Below are positions 42,305-50,900 of a DNA stretch of 64,000 bases, one piece after another; within the stretch, counting starts at the first letter, position 1; each line of letters opens with the position of its first letter. The notes beneath the pieces are model-generated. The model searched no databases, had not been told where the DNA came from, and saw nothing but the letters and a program-made list of their open reading frames with translations. Both the position numbers and the translations under genes were made by a program. The stretch is from Deltaproteobacteria bacterium (GTDB lineage Bacteria > Acidobacteriota > Thermoanaerobaculia > Multivoradales > JAHZIX01), in the NCBI GenBank assembly GCA_022601195.1, contig JAHZIX010000045.1, positions 692,884-756,883 on the forward strand, in the 5' to 3' direction.

Positions 42305-42998
42305 CTCCCACCACTCCTCGGCGCTGGCGCACCACTTCGACAGTTTCGAGCAGCAGCGCGAGTCCGCTTCTCTGGGCATGTGGCTGTTCGTGGCGCAGGA
42401 GATCATGTTTTTCGGCGGCATTTTCACCGCCTATCTGGTCTACCGCGTGAAGAATCCGGAGGTCTTTGCTCTGGCCTCTTCGGAGCTGGACCTAACCCTC
42501 GGCGGGATCAACACGGTGGTGTTGATTTTGAGTAGCTTGACCATGGCCTTGGCGGTGCGAGAAGCGCAGTTGGGGAGAGGCAAGGGAGTGGTCTCCTTTC
42601 TGATCGCGACGTTGGTCTTCGGGGGAATCTTCCTAGGTATCAAATCCGTCGAATACAGTGCCAAATTCGAGCACCACTTGGTGCCCGGCGAGCACTTCCA
42701 TTTCGCCCCCAGCCAGGAAGAGATGGATCATCTTTGGGAGACCAAAGGGTTTACCCCCGAGCACATCGATCGGCGGGCCGAGATGTTCTTTTCCATCTAC
42801 TTCGCGATGACCGGTCTCCACGCCTTTCACATGATTATCGGCATGGTGATTCTGCTGTTTTTCTTCCGGCCGGCATGGCGAGGGCGCTATAACGCCGACT
42901 ACCACAACCCCATTGAGTGCTTCGGCCTCTATTGGCATTTCGTCGACATCGTGTGGATCTTCTTGTTCCCGATGTTGTACCTGATCGGCCGCGCTTAG
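42294..42998 (+). CDS. coxC: Cytochrome c oxidase subunit III
   Basis: 234 residues from an ATG inside the coxA end, preceded by GGAGG. Five or more membrane helices; the conserved LGMWLFVAQEIMFFGGIF, YFAMTGLHAFHMIIGMV and GLYWHFVDIVWIFLFPMLYLI blocks define the family. It is non-catalytic and stabilises subunit I. It is followed 16 bp later by coxD. Confidence 0.95.
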   Translation: MQASSHHSSALAHHFDSFEQQRESASLGMWLFVAQEIMFFGGIFTAYLVYRVKNPEVFALASSELDLTLGGINTVVLILSSLTMALAVREAQLGRGKGVVSFLIATLVFGGIFLGIKSVEYSAKFEHHLVPGEHFHFAPSQEEMDHLWETKGFTPEHIDRRAEMFFSIYFAMTGLHAFHMIIGMVILLFFFRPAWRGRYNADYHNPIECFGLYWHFVDIVWIFLFPMLYLIGRA

Positions 42999-43014
42999 GT
43001 GAAGGAGCTCTGAA

Positions 43015-43353
43015 ATGTCTGTTCACGTAGAGCCGATTCGTGTTTACATCACCATCTTCTTGGCACTCATGGGGCTCACGGTACTGACCGTATGGGCCGC
43101 GTTTCAGGACTTTGGGGTCATGAGCAACCCCATTGCTCTCGGCATCGCGATCGCCAAGGCAACCCTGGTGGTGCTTTTCTTCATGCATGTACGCCATAGC
43201 ACTGGGATGACGAAATTGGTGGTAGCGGGGGGCTTTCTGTGGCTGCTGATTCTCTTCGGCATCACTCTGAGTGACTATCAGACTCGCGACATTCTCGATC
43301 CACCGGCGGCTATGACCATGCCCGTCGACGTTCCGGGCCCAGCACACCACTAG
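43015..43353 (+). CDS. coxD: Cytochrome c oxidase subunit IV-like small membrane protein
   Basis: 112 residues with three membrane helices. The segment VWAAFQDFGVMSNPIALGIAIAKATLVVLFFMHVRHSTGMTKLV is typical of the prokaryotic subunit IV family (CoxD/CyoD-like). It closes the act-sco-cox operon. A 28-bp gap separates it from an HD-domain gene. Confidence 0.9.
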   Translation: MSVHVEPIRVYITIFLALMGLTVLTVWAAFQDFGVMSNPIALGIAIAKATLVVLFFMHVRHSTGMTKLVVAGGFLWLLILFGITLSDYQTRDILDPPAAMTMPVDVPGPAHH

Positions 43354-43381
43354 AGCAGCGGGGTCGCGGACCAAGTCCTTC

Positions 43382-43939
43382 ATGAAAGCCAACGAAAGTC
43401 TCCTCGACCTGGTTCTCGAAACGCAAATACTCGATCGAGTTCCCCGTAGCGGTTATTTCCTCCGGGGAGTTCCAGATCCGGAGAGCGTTACGGAGCATAG
43501 TTGGCATGTCCTCTTCTTGGTGTGGGCCCTGGGAAGCCGAGAAGACAGCGTCGATCTGACGAGAGCCATGGAGATTGCCCTCCTGCACGACATTGCGGAG
43601 GTCCGCATCGGCGACCTGCCCCGCACCGCTGGCCGATACTTCGACAAAGGGGCCAAGGCCCGAGCAGAGACAGCGGCCATGGCCGAGATTCTCGCTCCCC
43701 TGCCGGATAGGAGTCGCAAACTCTACGCCGAGTATTGCGCAGCAGAAACTGCGGAGGCTCGCCTGGTCAAGGCTTGCGACAAGCTCCAGCTGATGATCAA
43801 AGTCTTGGTCTACGAGACCTGGGGCGCTGGAGGGTTGGGTGAGTTCTGGGAGAACGAGGCCAATTTTCCCAGTAGTGATTTCCAATCCGTGCGGGAGCTC
43901 ACGGAAGAGCTTCGCGAGAGATACCGCCAGCGAGCTTGA
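43382..43939 (+). CDS. HD-domain phosphohydrolase, YfbR-like
   Basis: 185 residues. The HD metal ligands are visible: TEHSWHVLFL, ALLHDIAEVRIGDLP, and the later KACDKLQLM with the last Asp. Length and motifs fit 5'-deoxynucleotidase YfbR-type proteins that remove phosphate from nucleoside monophosphates. There is no signal peptide. It is encoded 28 bp after coxD and could be read through, but has no evident respiratory role. Confidence 0.87.
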   Translation: MKANESLLDLVLETQILDRVPRSGYFLRGVPDPESVTEHSWHVLFLVWALGSREDSVDLTRAMEIALLHDIAEVRIGDLPRTAGRYFDKGAKARAETAAMAEILAPLPDRSRKLYAEYCAAETAEARLVKACDKLQLMIKVLVYETWGAGGLGEFWENEANFPSSDFQSVRELTEELRERYRQRA

Positions 43940-44099
43940 TCTTCTGTCCGAACCTTCGCCAGTTCTGAAACAAAAATCGATTCCCGCACCACTATTAGAG
44001 AGTAGGGATCCCTTCGTCCGCGCCGATGCAGAGCTTTAAGGGGCATCCCGACCTCTGGGGATTTTCCTTGGAGGGACTTCGAGGCGCAGAGGAAGAGTC

Positions 44100-44651
44100 A
44101 TGGGTGCCGAATATCGAAAATGGGATCGCTTTCATCTGACCTATTCCATTTGGAACTACAACCGCGAGCTGGAAAGGGATCGGCAGATCGAGGCTGTGCG
44201 CTGGGCTATTGACCTTTGGCAGGACGCTACGCAGTTCCGGTTCTTTCCTCTACCGGATCGATCAGAAGCTGACATCGAGTTGCGTTGGGTGGACGTACCC
44301 GGTGGAGACCATGCGTGGGCGAACCCGCCACCGACTTCTGCGGGGCAGGAGCCTTCGGACGGTAATTGTTGGTTCAACTTGAATCGAAGTTGGACTGTGG
44401 AGTATCGGGAAGACGATCGAGAGCCTCTGGACTTCTTGACACTTTGTGCCCACGAGCTCGGTCATTCCATTGGCATCGGTCACTACTGCATGTTCGGTGT
44501 AGGTTTGATGACGGCTCCCTATCGAGGTTCGGTTCGCGAGCTGGGGCCAACGGATATCGGTTGCTACCGTCACCTCTATGAACCGGAACGAGAGCCGGAC
44601 AGCTGCTGTGCATATTTCAGCGAGGAACAGAGGGAAGTGACTGCCTGCTAG
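44100..44651 (+). CDS. Matrixin-type zinc metalloprotease
   Basis: 183 residues from ATG with AGAGGA upstream. The zinc site is HELGHSIGIGH (HExGHxxGxxH) followed by a Met-turn in GLMTAPYRG, so it is a metzincin of matrixin type. The upstream FHLTYSIWNYN...VRWAIDLWQDAT segment is the typical matrixin N-terminal sheet. There is no signal peptide or pro-domain, which is unusual since most relatives are secreted. It lies upstream of a second, larger metzincin-like gene. Confidence 0.85.
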   Translation: MGAEYRKWDRFHLTYSIWNYNRELERDRQIEAVRWAIDLWQDATQFRFFPLPDRSEADIELRWVDVPGGDHAWANPPPTSAGQEPSDGNCWFNLNRSWTVEYREDDREPLDFLTLCAHELGHSIGIGHYCMFGVGLMTAPYRGSVRELGPTDIGCYRHLYEPEREPDSCCAYFSEEQREVTAC

Positions 44652-44747
44652 CTGTAGCTACTCAGTGAGCCCGTCTCGAAACATGGAAGCTGCCAGTAGA
44701 TAGAAGCATCTCGCTTCGAGACCGACGTAGGTAGATCACCCCTACAG
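44652..44747 (+). repeat. Nested inverted repeats between two protease genes
   Basis: CTGTAG (44652-44657) pairs with CTACAG (44742-44747), and inside them GTCTCGAA (44673-44680) pairs perfectly with TTCGAGAC (44715-44722). The order allows one long folded RNA in the leader of the larger protease gene. Confidence 0.4.
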
Positions 44748-44807
44748 TTAGGTAGGACTCGGAGAGACGGCGGGCAAGCCTGCACGCCTTGGAGAAGGAG
44801 TACCGTC

Positions 44808-46898
44808 ATGTTGTCGCACGAGAGGCCCGAGGGAAACGCTCAGGCCAAGAAGAAGGAAATAGGCCAGAACAGAGTCAGGAGTCGACCCGATCACCGAGGA
44901 CTGAAACGCCTTGTCGGTCTAGCTGTCTTCGTTTTCGTCGCCTTGGGGGCTGGGGCAATCTCCGCTCCACCCCCCAGTGTGCCCGGTACGGGTTCCGGTG
45001 ACCTCGAGATAGGAGACTCCAGCCAAGGTTTTCCGGGTCGAGTTGGCCAGTTGAGCTTGGAGGAGCTCGAGGCGCACCGCCCATACTGGCCTAATCCCTA
45101 TCTCAGCTTTCTGCCCAGGGAAGCCAATCCCGACCTGGAGTATTGGCAGGCCCTGCTCGAGAGGCGGGCTGAGCAACGACGGGCTGAAGGTTCCCGGCGA
45201 GGGGGAGGAACGAGCACGGAGATTGAGCCCAACAACACGTTGGAAACCAGCAATCACATCACCGTTTTTGGCAGCGGCCCTGGGAAAGAGGCTTCGGTGG
45301 ATGTCTCTGGCCATTTCGCAGCTCCTTCTGCTCCTTTGAGCAGAGGTCCCTTCGTTGAGGACGAAGGCTCGATCCCTCTGGCTAGCGAAACGGGACTCGT
45401 AGCCGGTTCGGCGGTGAAGGTTAGCGGCACGATTGGTGACGGCCCTTTCGGCAGCAGCGGTACTGGCTCCGGAGATCTTGATTTCTATCGAATCCCCGCT
45501 GTGGAGGTCGGCCAACTCATCGTGATCGATGTAGATACTCCTCTCCCTTTCGGCGATTTGGATTCGTTCATCGGTCTCTATGACAGTGCCGGGAACAGCT
45601 TGGCGCTGAACGAAGACGAAAATGGTGGGGGTTCTCTGGACAGCTTCTTGGCGATACCCATCACCGTGGCCGGTGACTATTTCTTGTCAATCGGCGGCTC
45701 TCTCTTCCCTTTTGCTTCCGTGCTCAGCGATCCCTTCGACTCCTCTTCTGGCTTTGGCGTCGGCAGTGAAGGGGATTACGAGGTCACCATTGCTCTGGAG
45801 TATGGCGACCCGGATTGGTTCTCCTTCGACCTAGAGGCCTGCGACATCTTGGGGATCCAATTGATCGATGCCGGTGAGCAAGTCCTTCTGAAGGACCCAT
45901 CCGGAGAGTTGCTAGTTGCTTCCAGCCAAGATCTCACGGGGATTTTTCCGCCGGCCTCCCCTCTGCCGGGAGGTGGGGAAACCAGTTTGAGTTATTTGGC
46001 TCCCGAGGCCGGGCGGTACTCGATCCGTGCCCTCGCTGGGAACGATGCCGACTACACCTTGGAGCTGCGCCTATTCCGCCCCTTTCTGACCCCTCCGGCG
46101 GACAACAAAGTCATTTTTGTCGATTTTGATGGCGCTACTGTGGACCCGGCGATTTTTACCGGGCCGGCTGGCGATACCGATTTGTCTCCCTTCGCAGACT
46201 TCCTGCCCCGGTGGGGTTTGTCGGCTCAGGATGAGGATGCCGCCATCGACTCGATCTTGGCGTCTCTCGAAGAGAACCTAGTGGCGGACCCAAGATCCTC
46301 GGGCCCCAACGGCGGCTTCGACGTTCAACTCCTCAACAGCCGAGATCACCCGGATCCTTTTGGCCAGCCGGGGGTGAGTCGGCTGATCATCGGTGGCTCC
46401 ATCTCGGAGTTGGGGATTCCCACCATTGGCATCGCCCAATCCATCGATCCCGGAAATTTCGCTCGGGAGGAGACAGCGGTGATTCTGCTCGACCTCCTGA
46501 GCGGAGCCGCGCCAGATCCCAACTCTCTCAACACCTTTCCCTTGGCGCCAGGCATCTCCATCATCGATCTCCTCGGAGTGGCTTTGGGCAACATTGCCGC
46601 CCACGAGGCCGGTCATTACCTAGGCAACTTCCACACAGAGCAATTCAACCCCCTGGCGAACTTGATGGACCGAGGCGGCAACCTTCCCAACACCATCGGC
46701 GTTGGGCCGGACGGCATCTTCGGCAATGAAGACGACTCGGACGTCGATTTTGGGGAGGACGCCTTCGAAGTCACCGAGCGGTTCGCCGGTGTGGAAGACA
46801 CCTTGACGGTGGTGTCCTGTGGTTGTACGACCTCGGTGATCTTTGCGGACGATTTCGAGTCGGGGGATCTTAGCGGGTGGTCCGCCAGTTTCCCCTAG
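44808..46898 (+). CDS. Secreted metzincin-like metalloprotease with PPC domains and C-terminal FESGD tail
   Basis: 696 residues. A hydrophobic signal segment lies near residues 34-52. Two bacterial pre-peptidase (PPC)-like beta domains follow, with DLDFYRIPAVEVGQLIVIDVDT and GDYFLSIGGSLF in the first and DPDWFSFDLEACD in the second. The catalytic region has HEAGHYLGNFH with a downstream NLMDRGG Met-turn, giving a metzincin-type zinc site. The protein ends in VIFADDFESGDLSGWSASF, a short tail I would expect on many secreted proteins of this lineage. Two Cys (CGC) precede the tail. Confidence 0.85.
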   Translation: MLSHERPEGNAQAKKKEIGQNRVRSRPDHRGLKRLVGLAVFVFVALGAGAISAPPPSVPGTGSGDLEIGDSSQGFPGRVGQLSLEELEAHRPYWPNPYLSFLPREANPDLEYWQALLERRAEQRRAEGSRRGGGTSTEIEPNNTLETSNHITVFGSGPGKEASVDVSGHFAAPSAPLSRGPFVEDEGSIPLASETGLVAGSAVKVSGTIGDGPFGSSGTGSGDLDFYRIPAVEVGQLIVIDVDTPLPFGDLDSFIGLYDSAGNSLALNEDENGGGSLDSFLAIPITVAGDYFLSIGGSLFPFASVLSDPFDSSSGFGVGSEGDYEVTIALEYGDPDWFSFDLEACDILGIQLIDAGEQVLLKDPSGELLVASSQDLTGIFPPASPLPGGGETSLSYLAPEAGRYSIRALAGNDADYTLELRLFRPFLTPPADNKVIFVDFDGATVDPAIFTGPAGDTDLSPFADFLPRWGLSAQDEDAAIDSILASLEENLVADPRSSGPNGGFDVQLLNSRDHPDPFGQPGVSRLIIGGSISELGIPTIGIAQSIDPGNFAREETAVILLDLLSGAAPDPNSLNTFPLAPGISIIDLLGVALGNIAAHEAGHYLGNFHTEQFNPLANLMDRGGNLPNTIGVGPDGIFGNEDDSDVDFGEDAFEVTERFAGVEDTLTVVSCGCTTSVIFADDFESGDLSGWSASFP

Positions 46899-46902
46899 CC
46901 TC

Positions 46903-47538
46903 TCAACTGTCCTCGGCTCCCCACGGAGCGGGGGGTGGGTCTACTGTTTGGGTGAGATCGAAGTCGATTTGAAAGTGGCGGTTGGGGCGGCGCAGATGGT
47001 ACGAGAAGCGTTTACCGGAGACGATTTCCATACTCCAAACATTGTCCACAGATGGGGCGAGATTGTTCTCTTTGAAAAGCTTCTGGGAGTACCCGTCGGC
47101 AGGAAAAAACTGGGCCACTTCGGTACCGTGGCTCGAGGCGAGTCCCCCGTAAAGGTTGACGGTTTCCTCGGTGCCGTCTTCGTGGCGATGATCGTGTTGG
47201 AGCTTGAGACCACCCTGGGTTCGGGTTAGCACCCAAGTGCGAGAACGGTCATCACCGATGTAGACGGGAACCTCGATGCGCTGTTCTGCGCAGCGTCGCA
47301 CATGGATGGTCATGGGTAGATCGACCATTCTCGCATCGACTTCGTCTTCGGAAACCAGGGAGCCGCCGTAGGCCTTGCCGCACAGAGATTCCAGATGGCT
47401 CCACCAGGTATCGAGAGCCAGTGCACCCTTCGTCGAGGTCAGGGTTTCGGCAGGAGGAGGAGACACCTCTGCGCAGGAGGTCATCAGAATGAGCCACCCG
47501 GCGATGGCGAGGGAGCTGAGGGTCGGTAGAATTTTCAT
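46903..47538 (-). CDS. Conserved secreted lipoprotein of unknown function
   Basis: 211 residues from ATG 47538 with AAGGA upstream. The N-terminus ends in a lipobox-like LILMTSC, so it is likely a lipoprotein. Features include SHLESLCGKAYGG, MTIHVRRCAEQRIEVPVYIGDDRSRTWVLTRT, LKLQHDHRHEDG, VNLYGG and NVWSMEI. This looks like a conserved hypothetical family of secreted proteins with paired Cys; no function is known to me. It converges on the protease gene with only four bases between stops. Confidence 0.75.
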   Translation of the reverse strand: MKILPTLSSLAIAGWLILMTSCAEVSPPPAETLTSTKGALALDTWWSHLESLCGKAYGGSLVSEDEVDARMVDLPMTIHVRRCAEQRIEVPVYIGDDRSRTWVLTRTQGGLKLQHDHRHEDGTEETVNLYGGLASSHGTEVAQFFPADGYSQKLFKENNLAPSVDNVWSMEIVSGKRFSYHLRRPNRHFQIDFDLTQTVDPPPAPWGAEDS

Positions 47539-47937
47539 CCAAGGGTCCTTTTCAGAGTTGGCCACAAGATTCTACGACACCGTCTGGACTGCGGTGGCGG
47601 TATTCCTTCTCTGAACGGCACAGAGATCGTAGGGAGGGGAGCCTACCCTACAAAGTGACTTGCCATGAGGAATCGCCGATCGTTCCCTAGGGTCTACCAA
47701 ATCTGCGCTGGGAACAACACGCCGAGGCGAAGGGAGAGTAAGATACGCCCCCGGAGGATCTCCCTCGAGTGCCTCCGCCTCACGATGACCACTCACCGCA
47801 GCGCTTTGGACGCTGCATTTCAAGAGATATTGTAGCTGCTGATGAAATTGGGGAGAAACCCCACTCAGGCCTTTTCGTCTCATCAGCAACTTTGCCAAGG
47901 TCCCTCTCCGAGGGAAGCCCTAGAAGGAAAATCGATC
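47539..47937. other. Divergent intergenic region, no gene
   Basis: 399 bp between two divergent genes, so it should hold promoters for both. A 6-bp stem GTAGGG/CCCTAC (47629-47634 with 47646-47651) is the clearest structure. Frames open here lack motifs. No promoter of good quality was identified. Confidence 0.45.
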
Positions 47938-48774
47938 ATGTCCAAACTAGAGACCATGTCTACGGACGCTTTGTTGGCCCATGCATTGGAAGCGGCAGAA
48001 AATGACCCATCCGGCGAGGACGAGACGCGCTGGGCACCTATTCAACAACTCCATTCCCGCAACGAGAGCTCTATCTTCGACTCGGCGGTGAAGTGGTGCT
48101 CCTCGGAGAAACCGTGGATCAAATGCTTGGGCGCCGATATTTTGGGACAGTTGGGCTGCGAGGAGGAGGAGCCCCCCTTTGTCGGCCCTTCCGAGCCGAT
48201 TCTGACCACCCTCCTGGAAGAATCCAACGAGGAGGTTCTCACCTCCGCCCTCATGGCTTTGGGACATCTCGAAGTGGGAGACCTGGAGACGATCTGTCGG
48301 CATCAGACTCACGAGTCCGAGGATGTGCGGTATGCGGTGGCCTATTGCATGGGACCGAGAGGAGACGACGAGGCGCGAGCGGTCCTTATCTCTCTTTCCG
48401 CCGACGAAGATCTCGACGTTCGCAACTGGGCGACTTTTGGCCTTGGGACCCTGAGTGATGTCGATAGTGAAGCCATCCGAGAGGCGCTGGTCGCCCGGCT
48501 TCGGGACGAGGATTCGGAAGTGCGGGGAGAGGCTCTGGTCGGTCTAGCCGAGAGGGGGGATGCCCGAGCGATCCCGGCGACTCTGCAAGAGTTGGAGCAG
48601 GATGAAGTCAGTGCTCTTGTGGTCGCCGCGGCAGCGAAGCTTCCCGACCCATCCTTTGTGCCTCACCTGACAGATCTCGCTGAGTCTTACACGGACGACG
48701 AGGATATCCAGCTAGCTCTTGCTAACTGCCAAGGGGCCAGCAGCCCGGAGGCCAGCGACCAAGAGGCTAACTGA
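47938..48774 (+). CDS. HEAT-repeat protein
   Basis: 278 residues from ATG 47938 with AAGGA ten bases upstream. From about residue 60 on, it is a string of HEAT/PBS-lyase-type helical repeats: EEVLTSALMALGHLEVGD, EDVRYAVAYCMGPRGDDEARAVL, LDVRNWATFGLGTLSD, SEVRGEALVGLAERGD. It is acidic and has no signal peptide, so it is probably a cytoplasmic protein-interaction scaffold. Neighbours give no clear partner. Confidence 0.85.
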   Translation: MSKLETMSTDALLAHALEAAENDPSGEDETRWAPIQQLHSRNESSIFDSAVKWCSSEKPWIKCLGADILGQLGCEEEEPPFVGPSEPILTTLLEESNEEVLTSALMALGHLEVGDLETICRHQTHESEDVRYAVAYCMGPRGDDEARAVLISLSADEDLDVRNWATFGLGTLSDVDSEAIREALVARLRDEDSEVRGEALVGLAERGDARAIPATLQELEQDEVSALVVAAAAKLPDPSFVPHLTDLAESYTDDEDIQLALANCQGASSPEASDQEAN

Positions 48775-48840
48775 GTCTTCAAGATTCGGTTAGGACTGGG
48801 TCGGTGGAACTTCTCGCAGGGATTTAGAGTCCAAAGCTCC

Positions 48841-49479
48841 ATGAACAGGAGATGGATTGAAATTCTCGCCTGGCAGACCACAGCGATCATCGTTGCTCTA
48901 GGGTTGGCACCTCTAGTTTCTGCTCAGGGAGCTCCCAAAGCTTCCCAGGCCATGGCTCGACAGTTGTCCGATGCCGCCCTCGAGCGAACCTCGCATCGGG
49001 TCATCTACGACGGTAGCTATCGGTCCATCGACTACCCGGGGGGCGACGTTCCGAATCACTTGGGTGTCTGTACCGATGTGGTGATTCGCAGCTACCGCCG
49101 CCTGGGGGTCGATTTACAGAAGGAAGTGCACGAAGACATGGCCGGGAACTTCTCCCTCTATCCTGCGAGGTGGGGGTTGAAGCGGCCAGACCCTCATATC
49201 GACCATCGGCGGGTGCCAAATCTTCGGACATATTTCGCCAGACAGGGAGCCTCATTAGGAGTCTCCACCGACCCTGCCGCCTATCGGGCCGGAGATTTGG
49301 TGACCTGGAACGTCTCCGGACGGCTGCCTCATATCGGCATCGTCATCGACCGTCGCTCTTCCGACGGTGAGCGCCCCCTCATTGTCCACAACATCGGGCG
49401 GGGACCTAAGGTCGAGGACATGCTCTTCGACTTCGAGATTACCGGTCACTATCGCTACTTGCCCGCGGTGCGCCCGTAG
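48841..49479 (+). CDS. DUF1287 family secreted protein
   Basis: 212 residues. A signal peptide (about 1-29, ending LVSAQG) is followed by the DUF1287 core: YDGSYRSIDYPGGDVPNHLGVCTDVVIRSYRRLGVDLQKEVHEDM, then YRAGDLVTWNVSGRLPHIGIVID and the IVHNIGRGPKVEDMLFDFEITGHYRY end. The invariant Cys in GVCTDV and the His in PHIG suggest an NlpC/P60-like fold; that is inference. A 15-bp tandem array starts two bases after its stop. Confidence 0.88.
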   Translation: MNRRWIEILAWQTTAIIVALGLAPLVSAQGAPKASQAMARQLSDAALERTSHRVIYDGSYRSIDYPGGDVPNHLGVCTDVVIRSYRRLGVDLQKEVHEDMAGNFSLYPARWGLKRPDPHIDHRRVPNLRTYFARQGASLGVSTDPAAYRAGDLVTWNVSGRLPHIGIVIDRRSSDGERPLIVHNIGRGPKVEDMLFDFEITGHYRYLPAVRP

Positions 49480-49480
49480 G

Positions 49481-49597
49481 CAGTGCCTCCCGAAGCAGTG
49501 CCTCCCGAAGCAGTGCCTCCCGAAGCAGTGCCTCCCGAAGCAGTGCCTCCCGAAGCAGTGCCTCCCAGAGCAGTGCCTCTCAAAGCAGTGTCTTCCC
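49481..49597. repeat. 15-bp tandem array after the DUF1287 gene
   Basis: The unit CAGTGCCTCCCGAAG occurs five times perfectly (49481-49555), followed by two degenerate copies (49556-49570, 49571-49585) and a partial one to 49597. Copies have no spacers, so it is not a CRISPR. Read on the minus strand the array would encode repeated GGTAS; on the plus strand, QCLPK. No plausible gene uses either. Confidence 0.92.
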
Positions 49598-49682
49598 CCA
49601 AAGAGTGAGCCCCACGAGGCCGGGCCGGAACCCGGGGCTTCTTGGAGGGCGAGATTTGTCGATTTCGAGTGTATCCAGCAGA

Positions 49683-50138
49683 ATGGCCTCCATGAAGCCC
49701 CGCGCACCTCAAGTCGACTTTTCCTGGGCGTTTGGGCTGTCCTGGATAGGTTGGGGATTGTTTCTCCTCTCACTCTTCCTGCCAGCGGTTTCAGCGGGAG
49801 ATTTCGAGGACGCACGGTTCCATGATGGGCTCATGGCCGCCATTGCGGCTCCTCTTCATGTGCAGGTACTCAACACCCTGCTAGCTGCAACGCCTCTGTT
49901 TCTATGGTTTCATTGGAAGAGTCACTTTCGGGGAATCTCGATTCTGTACTCCATCGCGATGCTTCTCGGCGCAGGGGTGGCGGTGAGCTATTTCTTTTCG
50001 GACCCTAGCTCGGCAAATACCGTCCACCCCTTGGGCTCAGGCTATTTTCTCTGGGTCCTGAGCTTTGCTGCCGTCGGAACTGCGATGCTCTATTTGTCGA
50101 TCGGTCAAGGAAAAGAGAATGTGGACGCTCTGCCGTAG
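49683..50138 (+). CDS. Hypothetical four-helix membrane protein
   Basis: About 151 residues from ATG 49683; ATG 49692 is also possible. There are about four hydrophobic helices: SWIGWGLFLLSLFLPAV, NTLLAATPLFLWF, ISILYSIAMLLGAGVAVSYFF and YFLWVLSFAAVGTAMLYLSI. No motif identifies a family and no good ribosome-binding site is visible. Codon use and helix pattern still favour a real gene. Confidence 0.6.
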   Translation: MASMKPRAPQVDFSWAFGLSWIGWGLFLLSLFLPAVSAGDFEDARFHDGLMAAIAAPLHVQVLNTLLAATPLFLWFHWKSHFRGISILYSIAMLLGAGVAVSYFFSDPSSANTVHPLGSGYFLWVLSFAAVGTAMLYLSIGQGKENVDALP

Positions 50139-50186
50139 GAGCCCTGTGGGTCAGGCTCATGGGCTTACCGAGAATCTAGGAGTTTC

Positions 50187-50765
50187 ATGAACAGGAATCT
50201 AACCTTGGTCGTCGTTACCCTTGTCTGGCTGGGTCTGCTGGGCTGCTCTTCGGTGCCTCCTGCTCCCATCGTTGCCGGTGGGGATTCTGGTGCGGCCACT
50301 CAGCTCATGGTGGTTCATCAAGAGGGCGGTAAAACCTGGAATATCTTCGGACTCGAGATCGTCGGCAAGGTGATGAGTGCGCAGACCGGCGGGCAATATT
50401 CGGTCATTGTCAGCACGACTCGGCCTGGTGGAGGGCCACCCAGGCATCTACACGAAAACGAAGACGAATTGTTTTTCGTTCTGGAAGGGGTCTTCGAATT
50501 CTATTGTGGTGAGGAGGTCTCTCGGGCAGAAAAGGGCGCCTTGGTCGTCTTGCCCCGAGGGATCCCCCACGGATTTCGCAACGTGGGTCAGATCGACGGT
50601 ATGTTGATGAATACCATCACGCCTGGAGGTTTCGAGGGTTTCTTCGAAGAGATTGATCGGCTCCCCAAGGACAAACCCCTCGATCGGGTGCGAGTCACAG
50701 CGATCGCTGCACGCTATGGCCTTACTTTCTTACCGGAAGCGGGCGAAGCCTCCTCTCAGCCCTAG
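50187..50765 (+). CDS. Cupin-domain lipoprotein
   Basis: 192 residues. A lipobox (LGLLGCSS) follows the hydrophobic N-terminus. The cupin motifs are PPRHLHENEDELFFVLEG (His-x-His, Glu) and LPRGIPHGFRN (His), giving a full metal-binding set. It resembles quercetin dioxygenase-like single-cupin proteins. The substrate is unknown. It is encoded as the last gene before the convergent VapBC-type pair. Confidence 0.85.
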   Translation: MNRNLTLVVVTLVWLGLLGCSSVPPAPIVAGGDSGAATQLMVVHQEGGKTWNIFGLEIVGKVMSAQTGGQYSVIVSTTRPGGGPPRHLHENEDELFFVLEGVFEFYCGEEVSRAEKGALVVLPRGIPHGFRNVGQIDGMLMNTITPGGFEGFFEEIDRLPKDKPLDRVRVTAIAARYGLTFLPEAGEASSQP

Positions 50766-50900
50766 GCCTTTGCACAGAGCTAATAGCTCCCCACTCGAGT
50801 CAAGTTTCTATACCCGATGATGTACTTTTGCTTTCGGTATGGATCACGTCAATGCCGCGTTCCGTGCCCAAGAGCACCGCCGACGAACCTAGAACAGATC

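Noticed and set aside
47572..47898. 108-codon minus-strand frame in the divergent gap
   Set aside because: It is Pro/Arg-rich, has no motif and would cross the promoter region of the HEAT-repeat gene.
49481..49597. Possible CRISPR array
   Set aside because: The 15-bp units are contiguous with no spacers, and no cas genes are present.
49455..49815. Minus-strand frames with GGTAS repeats across the 15-bp array
   Set aside because: The repeat translation is an artefact of an in-phase array; flanking sequence shows no gene features.
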